From Ascarosepion bandense (lineage: Eukaryota; Mollusca; Cephalopoda; Sepiida; Sepiidae), in the NCBI GenBank assembly GCA_037127315.1, contig JBBBDQ010000352.1, positions 1,536,001-1,600,000 on the forward strand: a stretch of DNA of 64,000 nt. Direction: 5' to 3'. The notes below the pieces were generated by a model. That model did not search any database. It was not told the origin of the DNA and was given only the letters and a program-made list of their open reading frames with translations. The translations under genes were made by a program, and so were the position numbers. Of this stretch, positions 42,262 to 53,113 are shown piece by piece; the stretch's first letter is position 1, and the number at the start of each line of letters is the position of its first letter.

Positions 42262-43264
42262 TTTTTTCCAATCGTGTCGCCCCAAGCAAGGCATTTTACT
42301 GCCGCTGTTGTGCAGGAGGTTACACAGGAGGAATGTTATGCAGAGTAAGAGGTTGCAGAGGGTGTCAGGGAAAGAGTAAGAGAGGGAAGAGAGTACTGAT
42401 GAGAGTGGGGTGGACGAGGAGGAGTGCTATGAGGAGTGAGAGGTTGCAGGGTGTGTCAGGAAGAGAGTAGGAGAGGGAAGAGAGTACTGATGAGAGTGTG
42501 GTGGATGTAGAAAAGCATGAGGGAGAGGATGTAAGTTAGTGAGACAGGAGATGACTATTGACTTTACATTTAAATTCTTGGAGATTGTCACTGTCAGGAA
42601 AGCAAGTATGCGGAAGAGAATTCCACAGGCGGGAAGTTAGAGAAAAGAAGATGGTGGAGTAGAATTTGCGTTTATATTTTATTGGTTTCACAGTTAAAGG
42701 ATGAGACCTAGTTGCTAATCTTGTGGCTCGAGGAAATTAGTATATAGGGGGTACCAGTGAGCTAAGTTCATCGGAGCAGAAGCCGTGAAAGTATTTAAAG
42801 AGACACAGGGAAGCCACTCTGCGTCGGTGAGAAAGCGGCTGTATCCTAGCTGCCAAGTCGGGATCGATCACATTACAGATTCTCCGTTGGATTTTGGTCA
42901 TGGACACCTAAGTGGATAGCAGGAGCACCGGACCAGATATGGCAGCAATACTCAATGCACGGGCGGATGGTAGGTTTATATATGTGCAGGATTGTTTGGG
43001 ACTGGAAAAACTTCCTGGCTCTACACAGAGAACCGACTTTCCTAGCAGCGGATTTAGCTATGGATTCTATATTTATTCTACTTGAGACCTGGTGTGAGAG
43101 TTAACCCGAGGAGGCGCAGTGTTTCGTTTTCAGGGAGAGAAGCCTGATCCATGTTAATGGGCTGGTGGAACGATTGTCTGTGGTCGTTATTAGATAGCAG
43201 CTTCGTTTTGGAAGCATTAAAATTTACGAGCCATGTCTTACTCCAGTCCATCACGGATTGGAGG
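42262..43264 (-). pseudogene. LINE family B, longest copy in the window
   Basis: The 3' signature CCAATCGTGTCGCCCCAAGC is at the left. The 3' UTR has a tandem duplication of about 95 bp (42328-42515). Minus-strand translation gives MDWSKTWLVNFNASKTKLL and ETLRLLGLTL (about 43080-43250), then, in other frames, ARKVGSL-type, YK-TIRPCIEYCCHIWSGAP and VASLCL residues. These are the thumb and C-terminal regions of a jockey/CR1-type reverse transcriptase, with multiple stops. Confidence 0.7.
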
Positions 43265-43444
43265 TAACCACAACACCGCGTCGAGACGCCGAAATATTTA
43301 GAGCGTTGATTTTCTAACACAAGGCCGAAAGCACAAGAATGCTATTACACCACGTGGAGGTGCCAAGGGGCTGGAAGTCTAATTTTGGAGCGTCTATTAT
43401 TTTATTTTTTATTTTAACAACTTCTAAAACTTAATTTAGAGCAG

Positions 43445-43561
43445 GCTTACGGTTTATCACGTTGAATACACTGGTTCTCGCTCGATCATCGAAGTTAAGT
43501 AACGTTGAGCCTGGTCAGTACTTAGATGGGTGACCGCTTGGGAATACCAGGTGCTGTAAGC
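43445..43561 (+). rRNA. 5S rRNA-like head of a SINE
   Basis: Starts GCTTACGGTTTATCACGTTG and ends GGAATACCAGGTGCTGTAAG. Helix and box landmarks of 5S rRNA are preserved, including GATGGGTGACCGCTTGGG. It is fused to a tRNA-like unit, so it is a SINE promoter module and not a ribosomal gene. Confidence 0.8.
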
Positions 43562-43960
43562 ATTCAGTGACGGATGTGCGTTGTGGTGCAGTGGATATCG
43601 GCTCGGAAAGAGAAATCGGTGAGCCGAGTTCGAATTCCAGTTGAATACCCTGCATTCACTTCAGCACTGGTACCCTTGGGAAAGGTATTAATCCGTCTCT
43701 TCCCTCCAGTTATGAGTCAAATAACATTGTAGAACTTAGAGACCTCCCTTAAGAAAAAAAAAACAAGAAACAAAAAAAAAACAAAACAAATCCCAATGAT
43801 ACTTGATACTCGAAAAGCAAAAAGCATTACTAGACACAAAACTTATATAAAACAAAAGAATAAAATTGTTGAAAGAAAAAGCTATTACCAGCAATAAAAT
43901 AAATAAAGTTTAGTTGGTAATAAATGACCCATCGACAGTGATTTGCCATAACAACTAAAT
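43445..43960 (+). mobile_element. Chimeric 5S rRNA-tRNA SINE, copy 2
   Basis: A 117-bp 5S rRNA-like segment is followed by 'attcagtgacggatgtgcgt', then the tRNA-like head (TGTGGTGCAGTGGATATCGG; B-box GAGTTCGAATTCC) and the same 3' region as copies at 34064 and 37561. Independent of copy 1 by several substitutions. Confidence 0.8.
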
Positions 43961-44370
43961 CATTTAGAGCAACGTCTGTTTTATAAACTGTACGCAAATG
44001 AAAAAAGCAGTGTCATGAGCGAAAAACTGAGTGTGGATTCCTTTTAATTTGTCGATAGTTGTCCATATATCTTGTTACTCCTCTCTACGCCATCAACATT
44101 GTCCAAGACAAGGGCATGAGAGGGATCGATACTGATTAGTACCAGTGTCGTCGGAATGGGTTGCCAGAACGAATTTGGATTTAACGTTCGACTGTCTTTG
44201 TGGCTGCAGATTTATTGTTAGGTTTTATTCACGAAACATTTCTCTTGATTGCGTATAGCGGCAAAGGTGTGGAGATTTGAAATCAAAGATATTTCTTCTT
44301 TTTAACGGACTAATAACCCAGGTTAACGAGTTCCATTTAGCCGATTTAAGTATTGCCTTTCCCATTGCAT
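43961..44370. other. Unassigned DNA
   Basis: No relationship to other segments seen. Confidence 0.35.
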
Positions 44371-44668
44371 GTGCGATGTGGTACAAGGGGATATCAGCTC
44401 GGATGGAGTTTGAATTCCAGTTGAATTCGTTTCATTCGCTTGCGCCCAAATACCCTTAGGAAAGCTATGAAGCCATCACTTCTCTCTTCAGCTATGGATT
44501 AAATAGCAGGGCAAATTGGGTTCTATAGCCTTGGTTGGCAACCAGTCTACAGAGGAAAGAAACGGCAACCTACCGAGGGAAAATATTTTACCTAGTCAGT
44601 AATGGATCGATAGAGACATGATCGCCCAAGAGTGTATTACGTAGAGCACTTAACTAACTGACTGACTT
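44371..44668 (+). mobile_element. SINE family 1, full length, diverged
   Basis: GTGCGATGTGGTACAAGGGG head, then the standard body and 3' end 'gtgtattacgtagagcactt'. Confidence 0.7.
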
Positions 44669-44734
44669 TGTACTAAATTCTGAAACGGATTTTTTGTATA
44701 TGTATACCGAAGAGGGTTTTCATATATTTATAGC

Positions 44735-45565
44735 TTCTTCTTCTTCTTTGTGCCCTGTCCTTTCAGATCATGGTTTTCCACATCTCTCTATTCCATGTGG
44801 CTCTTAGCACACTTTCTCCTGTTACACCACTCAAACCCCGCTCTGCCATCCACTAGCTGAAGCCCATAAATATAGAATATAAATGTATAAAAAATAGCAT
44901 GGCCACAAAATGAGGGATCAGTTTATATATTGATCATAATATAGATTTGATCCCTCGCTTTATATCTATATTATAATTTATAAACAGTTGGCATATATCT
45001 TCTTATGTGCCCTATCTTTTCAGGACGTAAGCGATCATGGCTTTCCACGTCTCCTTATCCCATGTGGCTCTTAGCACGCTTTCTCCTGTTACACCACGAA
45101 ACCCTCGTTCTGTCATCCACCTGCCCAGACCCTTTAAATATGCTATCCGCTGCTTTCCCCTATCTCTTTTACCCTCTATCTGGTCTGTTAGTATCAGGTT
45201 CTCCAAGCCCTCTTTCCTCATCGCATGTCCCAGGAACTTTAGCTGTCTTTTCCCGATGCCCAGTAATAATTTCTTTTTAGTTTCCATCCTTTTCAAAACC
45301 TCATCATTGCTGGCATGTTCGATCCATGATATCCGCAGCATCTTTTTTGTAGAATCACACTTCAACTGCTTCAAGGTTTTCCTTAATCTTCGATGATATT
45401 GTCCAGCATTTACTGCCATATTGAAGAACTGACATCACATAGCAATCCACTACTCTTTTCTTTGTTTCTAGCAAAATTATCCTGTCTCAGCTTCTGGAAC
45501 GCGTTCTTTGCCTTGTCAATTCGCCTTCGAATCTGTGTCGCACTTTCAGTCTCCTGTTAGAATAC
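44735..45565 (-). mobile_element. Two LINE family A 3' fragments in tandem, minus strand
   Basis: 44735-44860 is a short terminal piece beginning with the inverted tail CTTCTTCTTCTTTGTGCCCT. 45000-45565 is longer and encodes MLRISWIEHASNDEVLKRME, LGHAMRKEGLENLILTDQI and RWMTERGFRGVTGESVLRAT on the minus strand, open for 135 codons. About 140 bp of unrelated AT-rich repeat with GAGGGATCAGTTTATA lies between them. Confidence 0.75.
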
Positions 45566-45604
45566 ACACTATTTAAAATTAAAAATGGGTGTTTATTTAA
45601 AAAA

Positions 45605-45780
45605 TGAATATTGTTTTTTAATCGATTTCATCACAATCAAGGCAATAAAGCCACCGAGACACAAGGGTTTATGAGTTAAAAGTTAAAAACAGAAACAATA
45701 CTAAGGAACGAGAATAAAAGAAAAGTAATCAGTAGATAGCGATTGACATTGCATTTAAATATTTGAAGATTAAAGTTAAC
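45605..45780 (-). mobile_element. LINE family B 3' end fragment
   Basis: TTTTAATCGATTTCATCACA start and 'cgattgacattgcatttaaa' end, closest to the piece at 724-880. Non-coding. Confidence 0.6.
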
Positions 45781-46230
45781 TAGAAACATGTGTGTGTTTT
45801 GTTTTATTTGATAACCTCTGTTGCATGTAATGAAAAATAAAATATTCGATTATAAATGCATTTTTTAGAAAAAAAAAATTAACAATAATAATAATTTTAA
45901 TAATAATAGTAATAATATATATTTTAATAATAATTAAAATTTTTATTTAATAATAGTAATGATAATTTGAGGAATTATATGCTCACACATTTCCACAAAC
46001 ATTGGCCTTAGAATATATCCCGAGGCTATCTGGTAGGCTAATATTTACCCAGACGTTTTAGACTTCCAGTTATTATCTCAGAATAGCGTGATATTAAATG
46101 TAAATAGACTGCGTATTATATTCCGTCAATTAATTATTTATTCTCAGTTATAGTATAAAGTTCAAGTTTTATAGCTTACGAAGCGCAATCAGAAAAGCAA
46201 AATAAGTCAATGACCGGAAGTGTATTCTTC
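45781..46230. other. AT-rich DNA with AAT-type runs
   Basis: AATAATAAT-like low complexity at 45870-45965. No gene seen. Confidence 0.45.
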
Positions 46231-46234
46231 TTTG

Positions 46235-46296
<62 letters not shown>

Positions 46297-46586
46297 GCCT
46301 GCATATATATCAAAATACTAAAATATATATATTAAAATATTAAAAATATAATAAAATATTAGAATATTAAATATATATATATTAAAGTATTAAAATATTA
46401 TATGTCAAAATATTAAAACTGTATTCTACTTTAGTGGTCTTTCACTCACACATACAGAGAGAGAGAGAGAGGGAGAGAGAGAGGCCTGCATATATATCAA
46501 AATACGAAAATATTGTATGTATTAAAATACTAAAATATTATATATAAAAATATTAAAAGTGTATTCTACTTTGGTGGTCCTTCACA

Positions 46587-46647
<61 letters not shown>

Positions 46648-46672
46648 CCGCACATATATCAAAAGCATAAAA
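46235..46672. repeat. Compound microsatellite in three tandem units
   Basis: TA and GA tracts alternate with a repeated segment. GGCCTGCATATATATCAAAA occurs at about 46296 and 46482, with a diverged third copy at about 46645, so the units are about 187 and 161 bp. Each unit also contains 'gtattctactttggtggtc'. Confidence 0.75.
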
Positions 46673-47760
46673 TCATGTTCGACAGTTCTTTAAAATCGTT
46701 TTTTGTGTCTGATTTTTATCTTGAAATCTAAACCCAGGCATATGAATGACTTGCACTGAATCAGAGACAAATTCTAATTTCCGTGTTTTTTAATTCATGA
46801 CAATTTCTTCTACAATTGAATTTCTTTATCAGTTGTCAAAAATACCCATCGAACAATCAATGCATTCATCTGTCTATTAATTTAATTCCCCTTATCTATG
46901 AATTCGATCAAAACTTTACCTTTATTTCATGTTTTGGCGAAAACTAAGACAGGAAAAATCTGATTGCTTGCACAAAAGCGACACACTGCAAACCAGCATG
47001 TCATTTTTATTTAAAAAACAACAAAAACATTTTGAAAGCATGTATATACACTTAATAAAAAATAAGATTATAAAATTCACGATATGTGTTTTAGTTTATT
47101 AAAGATTAAGGGCACATGTAACGTAGCCAAATTACAATAAATGACCACAGATTTCAGATTAATACGTAAAGAGCTTCCAAAAGAAGACGCCATTTGTTGT
47201 TAACACAGGCCGGGTTAGGGTTAGGGTTAACTGCTTCCCTGACACCTTTCTCGGTTTGAATTATTTGATTTTACGGTGTAGGCGCAACCAGGGCCGTAGC
47301 TGATGCTAAAAAAACACCGGGCGCAGAGAAAATTGTCCGGATTTATTAGTTAACAATGTGATAACGTCATCAGTGTCATCCGTTTCCAGAAACTATGATT
47401 TTTGCGGATTTTTTCGGCTATTCCGATGGAAATTAGACACAGAACTTGAACGAACGCAGGGAATCAGGTTCGGGCTTTCTGAGTATAAGCAGTCTTTTCT
47501 CCCAAAATTAATCAATAAACAAACAGATTTTTACTGCGTTCATTCGGATGTTTTCTTTCTTTCTTTCTTTCTTTGTGAATTGTTTAGTTAGATTTCTGAC
47601 GAAGACATTTTTCTTTGCCCGGATTTTCACTATGATTGCACGGGTCGGAACGGACCCGTGCCCGGTGTGCCCGGTAGTCAGATACGGCCATGGGCGCAAC
47701 CCTTACTTTTCAGTCTTGGTAGAGTACGAGACCATTTACAGCGCCTTTTCTCCGATGCCA
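46673..47760. other. Unassigned DNA with a short telomere-like tract
   Basis: GGGTTAGGGTTAGGGTTAA lies at 47212-47230. The 47280-47760 part is less AT-rich and has short open frames without domains. No gene is called. Confidence 0.35.
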
Positions 47761-48525
47761 TAATACTTTTCAGCCTCTGGTAGCTCTACTTCAGCCACTT
47801 TTTCATTGGCAAGATGTGGTTTCCCTCTGTTTTTTCTGCCTGAATCCATCTTGCACTTATACAAATCAACCAACCACCCGACCGTGCATAGAATAATGTT
47901 GACATATCTGGTCAGGTGCCCCTGCTGTTCATCTCAATGTTCTTGATAGGCTCCATATGTAATTGGTCCCGACCTGGCAGCTCGACTCCAGCCACTTTCT
48001 CATCTGTGGGAGGTGGCTTCCCTCTGTCTCTTCTATAAATATTTTCATGGCTTCTGTTCCGAAGAACTTAGGTCACTAGTGCCCCATACACAAGAATTTA
48101 CGCAGGCAACTAGACTGGCACCCAGTTAGATTTTTACAGTCAGATCAACCAAATGAAGGCAACAATTCTACTCCAGCAGCTTCTTTTCTCGAGCTTCCCG
48201 CCTGTGGAACTCCCTTCCATATCCTTGCTTTCCTGATAGCTATAACCTCCAATAATTTAAATGCAAAGCCAATTCCCATCTCCTATCCACTTAACTCCAG
48301 CCCTTTCTACACCACTCCGTGTATCTTGTTCTTTTCCTTTCTCTCTACCTTCGTAATTGTCTTCACTCCTGTGTTCATATCCTTCTCTTGCCCTTTTTCT
48401 TTCTCCCCCTGTAGCTGGTTCGTCTTTCTCTTCACTCTTTTCCTGTCTAAAACTTCAACTCTCTTATGTAGTCCCCTGCACACGAGTGGCGGTACCGCCT
48501 TGCTTGGGGTGAAATGATAAAAAAA
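47760..48525 (+). mobile_element. LINE family B C-terminus and 3' UTR, plus strand
   Basis: Frame-broken version of the coding tail at 31134: LVRCPCCSSQCS, then ASLCLFYKYFHGFCSEELR and SRLWNSLPYPCFPDSY-like residues, then the 3' UTR ending CTTGGGGTGAAATGATAAAA. A short extra copy of the QPL-HRRDVASLC region at 47775-47825 shows an internal duplication. Confidence 0.7.
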
Positions 48526-49004
48526 CCCCCCAAAAAAACAACAACAACAACAACAACGCAAGCCGATCGCTTACCTTTTAACTACTCTATCGCTTAATTC
48601 TTTAGTTTCACCATTTCGTATCTTTACGGTTTCGACGCACCAAGACAACGGAATCGAAAGAAATACATTCCTCCCCGTATTCCATTTGTAAAGAGGAAAT
48701 ACCACTCAGACAACTTTTTTTTCCCTAAGAACTAAGAACCGCTGATTTTTTTGAACAGGTACATGCGTGGATGCTTTCCCGAACGCTTTCAATCTTCGTC
48801 ACTTCGAGTCGAACATCGATCATCATCCATCCGCCATATTTTCATAACCTTCACTTTATACTTCATATTCTTATATTAATCATACATCTGAAAAGTAACC
48901 TTTACATTGAATGGCTCTTGAGCCTTATATCGTGGGAACGTTAGTAAAACAATATAAGAAATTAATTAATCCCGAAGGAAAAGATAGTTCTTCAATCTTC
49001 AATA
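48526..49004. other. Unassigned DNA
   Basis: No repeat or gene recognised. Confidence 0.3.
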
Positions 49005-49280
49005 GTATCTTCGACCTGTAATTTGCATTTTGGGTTCCTCTTTTTGCTGATTAGCATGCATTCAGTTTTCTTGTTTTGTTTCTATTTTCTTTAAAAATTC
49101 CTCATTGATCCGAGCTAATTTAAACAACGTGGGCTGTAAAAACACATTTGTTCAGATTATAATGTTGGTTTTTATTATTTTACTTCCGGTCAACATAATA
49201 ACTCAAGAAGAAGCTTTTTCTTTAAGCTATGTCGCTTCTGGGCGCTGGCGGTCATGGCTTTCCACAATTTTCTCTCCCTT
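49005..49280 (-). mobile_element. LINE family A remnants
   Basis: 49020-49085 matches the 'gggctcctctttttgttgat' to 'cattcagttttctt' part of the copy at 18850-18935. 49240-49275 resembles the extreme 3' end ('ggcggtcatggctttccac'). Both are heavily decayed. Confidence 0.45.
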
Positions 49281-49544
49281 GTAACTATCACTCGTAAATG
49301 CAGCTATTAAAAATAATTGTCTTTTTGTTATCTCCCCTAAAGTCAAGCATCAGTAATCATTCATTCTCCATATCTTCATAATTTTTACTTCATACGTCAT
49401 AGTCTTACATTAATCACACACAATTACTCAATGGTAAATTTAATGTCGGCAAGATTTTTCGGATAGGTTCGTACAAATATAATATGAACTTTTTGTAAGA
49501 AATCAGTTTCTAGGGAAGTTTCGTTGATGCATTTTTCAAAAGAG

Positions 49545-50330
49545 GGTTATTTTTGAGATTCACATGTATTATTGATAATTTATTTTTCCAAAAACGTATT
49601 GCTGATAACAAAAAAAAAAAAAAAGTATTGATGGTATTTTCATTATCACAAACTATTTTTATACTTTCATAGTGTTTTGACCCCACTTTAGGGGGTTTAT
49701 TCTTTACCCATAACTGGGTTTGAGTTTCAGGTTTTTTTTAACGGCATATCAACATCTTTGGGTTATTTTATGCTAAAAAAGTTAGGGTTTTAAAGTATTT
49801 TTTAATGTTCGGTTATAGTGACAATGTTGATTTAGTCAGATTTTGATGAATTTTTTTTCTATTTTAGGAACTGAAGATATCTTCTAGATTTGTATTCAAA
49901 AATGTATTGTTGGAAATAATTTGTTTTCCTTCGAAGATGTATTATAGTAATAATTTGTTGCTTCAAATCTGTATTGTTGGCAATATTTTTCCTTCAAAAA
50001 TGTATATATTTCTATAAAAGTCTATTTTTACACATTCATAGTGTTTTAACCCCAGTTTGGAGGTTAACTATTTGACCATAGCTGGGACCCTAACAGGTGC
50101 TACCACTTCTGGTTAGGGTGAACCTGGAAACAACAGCAATTAAGAGGTGGTTCCATGCTGCACGCTCCCAGGTCCTCACAACCTCCCACTCAAAGGACTT
50201 GCTTCTGGATGCAGTTTATGGTCTTATCCAAGACCCCATAGCTAGGACTTTAACAGGTATTACCACTCCTAGTCAGGGCAGACCTGGTAACAATAGCGAT
50301 TGAAAAGTGGTTCTACTCTCCTCGAAACCT
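49545..50330 (+). repeat. Dispersed repeat family E, long copy with subrepeats
   Basis: Degenerate units of about 45 bp built on 'aaaaatgtattgttggcaat' lead into ACCATAGCTGGGACCCTAAC, 'gtgctaccacttctggtt' and 'gaaacaacagcaattaagag'. A second diverged copy of the last part follows at 50245-50330. The class is unknown. Confidence 0.5.
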
Positions 50331-51058
50331 TTCGAACAGAGATCTTGCTGCCGGATGTAGTGTATCGTCATACCAAGGACGACCTGCATTCTAGTATGCA
50401 GTCAATCATACAAATGATGAATAGTATCATCTGGCAAGAACTCCTTTCATGGTTATTGAATAGAAGTAGGGTTTCATCCTTTGTTTCCTGTTTAGGACAT
50501 TGTTATCTGGTTCCAATCTTCTATTGTCCTAATGATTTTACTTTCTTAAACGTTTGGTTATCTGACTGAGCGGTGGCTACAACCTTTCATTATGAGCGTA
50601 CAGGGTTGGCAGTTTTCTGGTTGCTACCTCTCAGATGCTAGTAAGAAGCTCGAATTCTATAGCAACGCTTAGAGAGACTGTCCTAGTCGACAATCATATA
50701 ATAATGGGGATCTTGTAGCACATGGATAGGTGTTTCTCTGTGTACTTCCAATGAGACACCGAGGCTGCATTATTCTTTAGTCTTAACCACCTTCCAGGTA
50801 GTTTTTATTGTCACTGACGACGAGCAGTGATATTTATTTTAGTGTTTTTCCTCTTTAAAAATTTAGGTATGTAAGTGACGGGAAGTTAAAGAAGCTTGAT
50901 GATTTGCAGTGACCCCTAATTTCTGGTTGCTGCATTCCGACTGCTATCAAGGATCTCGAACTCTTTGCTAGCGCCTAGAGAGACTGCTCTTGTCAAGTGT
51001 CGCATAATATCAGGGTATTTGTAGTACTATGTCGTGCATGAATAGGCGTTCCTATATA
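50331..51058. other. Unassigned DNA
   Basis: A diverged internal duplication is visible ('actgtcctagtcgacaatcatataat' near 50670 and 'actgctcttgtcaagtgtcgcataat' near 50985). No coding signal. Confidence 0.35.
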
Positions 51059-51059
51059 T

Positions 51060-51205
51060 GTGCGTTGTGGTGCAGTGGATATCAGCTCGGTACGAGAAAT
51101 CGGGGAGCTGAGCTCGAATTCCAGTTAAATTCATTGCATTTACTTACGCGCAAATACCCTTAGGAAAGGTATTAATCCGTCTCTTTCTTCCAGTTAAAAT
51201 AGCGT
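51060..51205 (+). mobile_element. SINE family 1, 5' half
   Basis: GTGCGTTGTGGTGCAGTGGA head and B-box GAGCTCGAATTCC, well preserved. It stops after 'ccgtctctttcttccagtta'. Confidence 0.7.
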
Positions 51206-51229
51206 GTGATTATCTCACCACACCACAGA

Positions 51230-51505
51230 GGTTCAATCAGTAGCCATGACTTCTGCAGGACTTTTTTGATCAAGCACAATTTTCCCCAGGTTCAACAACC
51301 ACCATATTTCCCCAGATCTCATCCTTTGTAACATTTTCCTCTTCAAAAACCAAATCCCACTTGAAAGAAACAAGATTTCAAAATGCCAAGGAATTCCAAA
51401 ATAATGCAATGTGGGAGCTGCTTCTATGAAAACAACATTGGATAAAGTGTGTAGCTTCAGAAGGAGACTACTTTGAAGGAGATTCAATGCAGAATCAATA
51501 TGTGT
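51230..51505 (+). pseudogene. Mariner-type transposase C-terminal remnant
   Basis: Plus-strand frames show DLILCNIFLFKNQIPLE, resembling the third catalytic aspartate neighbourhood (DL-PCDFFLFPKLK type), and WIKCVASEGDYFEGDS, the typical mariner C-terminal end. Frameshifts separate the blocks, so it is dead. The downstream sequence is duplicated at 51878-51982. Confidence 0.6.
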
Positions 51506-51619
51506 TGAAGATTTCTTTTTATATCAACAGTACTGATACGTTTTCATCAAATTGTATATATTCATGCTACCACAAAAGATGCTGGAAAATAACCGGTCCT
51601 AACCCTTGCTGCCATGTGC

Positions 51620-51880
51620 TATCTTTACAAAAGGCAGATCAGAACAAGAATGGTGCGTTGCTATCATATCTGGGCTGGTGCTACTTTATCCTTCCTTTCT
51701 AGCCTTGACAGAGCTCAAAGTACTTATGCAGCCTTGTGGTTAATGACTTATTAATAGTAATTAATAAGTCATTACAACCCCTTTTTTCCTCAGACAGAAC
51801 ATTGCCAGCCTTTCACGACTTTATGGCCATTACTATGACAGATTGTCAGACAAATTACATTCCTTCAGAACTTCACATCT
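51620..51880 (+). mobile_element. Jockey/CR1-like LINE C-terminal fragment inside a duplicated mariner flank
   Basis: Plus-strand frames give MRCYHIWAGATLSFLSSLD and, downstream, IASLSRLYGHYYDRLSDKLH, the conserved LINE tail. It belongs to a lineage different from family B. It lies between two copies of a sequence of about 105 bp (51460-51565 and 51878-51982). Confidence 0.6.
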
Positions 51881-52079
51881 AGGAGACTACTTTGAAGGTG
51901 ATTGAATGTAGAATCGATATGTGTTGAAGTTTTCTTTTTATATCATCAGTACTGATACGTTTTGATCAGTTCACGTATATTACCAAATATAAGGCATCTT
52001 CTGACGCTTTTTTCGCAAGAACAAAATGAGAAAAAATGATTCACGTTAAGCGATTGAACGCATACTCTTTACTTTTACT

Positions 52080-52212
52080 GTCAGTCAGTTGAGTGTCACA
52101 TGCTATACACGCTTTGAGCGATCATGTCTCGAAAAAAACATGACTGATTAAGCAGAAGATTATCCCGCAGTAGGTTGTCATTGCTTTCTGCGGTAGACTG
52201 GTTGCCAGTTGC
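52080..52212 (-). mobile_element. SINE family 1, 3' end
   Basis: TCAGTCAGTTGAGTGTCACA to 'gcggtagactggttgccagt'. It is minus strand, headless. Confidence 0.65.
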
Positions 52213-52615
52213 ATTGCATTTTTATACACAAAAAGATGCAATGCATTATGGGATCACAGGAAGACGCAAAAGGATTCTGGGTATAAGTACAGATATAAAA
52301 GCAAGGAATTTTTCCCCAGGGATCAGATGCGAGAACAACGTTCACAGTTGGCGGCTGAAACGTCTGTTAGTGAGATTTTGTGAAAGAACGACTGGATTGG
52401 AATACCGGCTGGGAGAGCCACAATTCACTGGCTTGTTACTGCTTTAAGTTTATTTTGCCACAGGAGTGAAATTATTAAAAAAAACATTAGATTTTCACGG
52501 TTGGCATGTCCCACGTTATTATAGGAACAAAAGATAAACTGAAAAAGCCCAATCACTTATTGCTTATTAAAGGGTCATATACCACCGCACTTACAATGCA
52601 TATTAGTTTGTTTAG

Positions 52616-52659
<44 letters not shown>

Positions 52660-52983
52660 CAAATGCATCCTTGATAACGAAATTATAAATCGGAAGCACA
52701 TGGTAAGCTTTGACATGGCCTAGAATGATAGAAATATCAAATTGGCAAGGATTATGGCAGAATTCACCAACTTCACCAAAGAGACCGTCCAGTCCGTTAC
52801 AGGAGGATTTTGAAGTCATTTGGAGCCCGAGGTTGAAGCCAATATCGATCTTATTAAACAAATTTATTCTTCAATATTATAAGTTATTTTTGTGTAATTT
52901 TGGTAAATATATCTGCTAAAATAAGATGTCAATGCTATTATCATTTCTGCGTAGTTTAGACGACAACATAACCATCGCATTCT
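52213..52983. other. Unassigned DNA with a TA microsatellite
   Basis: TA tract at 52619-52656. The 90-codon frame at 52175-52447 starts inside a SINE and has no domain, so it is not called. Confidence 0.4.
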
Positions 52984-53113
52984 ATTAGGAAAAATATTAA
53001 TCCGTTTCTTCCCTCCAGTCATGGGTTAAATAATAGGACAGATTGGGTTCTATAGCCTTGGCTGACAACCAGTCTACCGCAGAAAGCAATGGCAACCTAT
53101 TGCGGGATAATCA
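52984..53113 (+). mobile_element. SINE family 1, middle part
   Basis: Body from 'aaaaatattaatccgtttct' to 'ttgcgggataatcatc'. Both ends are missing. Confidence 0.65.

Noticed and set aside
45012..45419. 135-codon minus-strand frame as a host gene
   Set aside because: It is the C-terminal coding tail of LINE family A, matching the copies at 29.4 and 40.3 kb.
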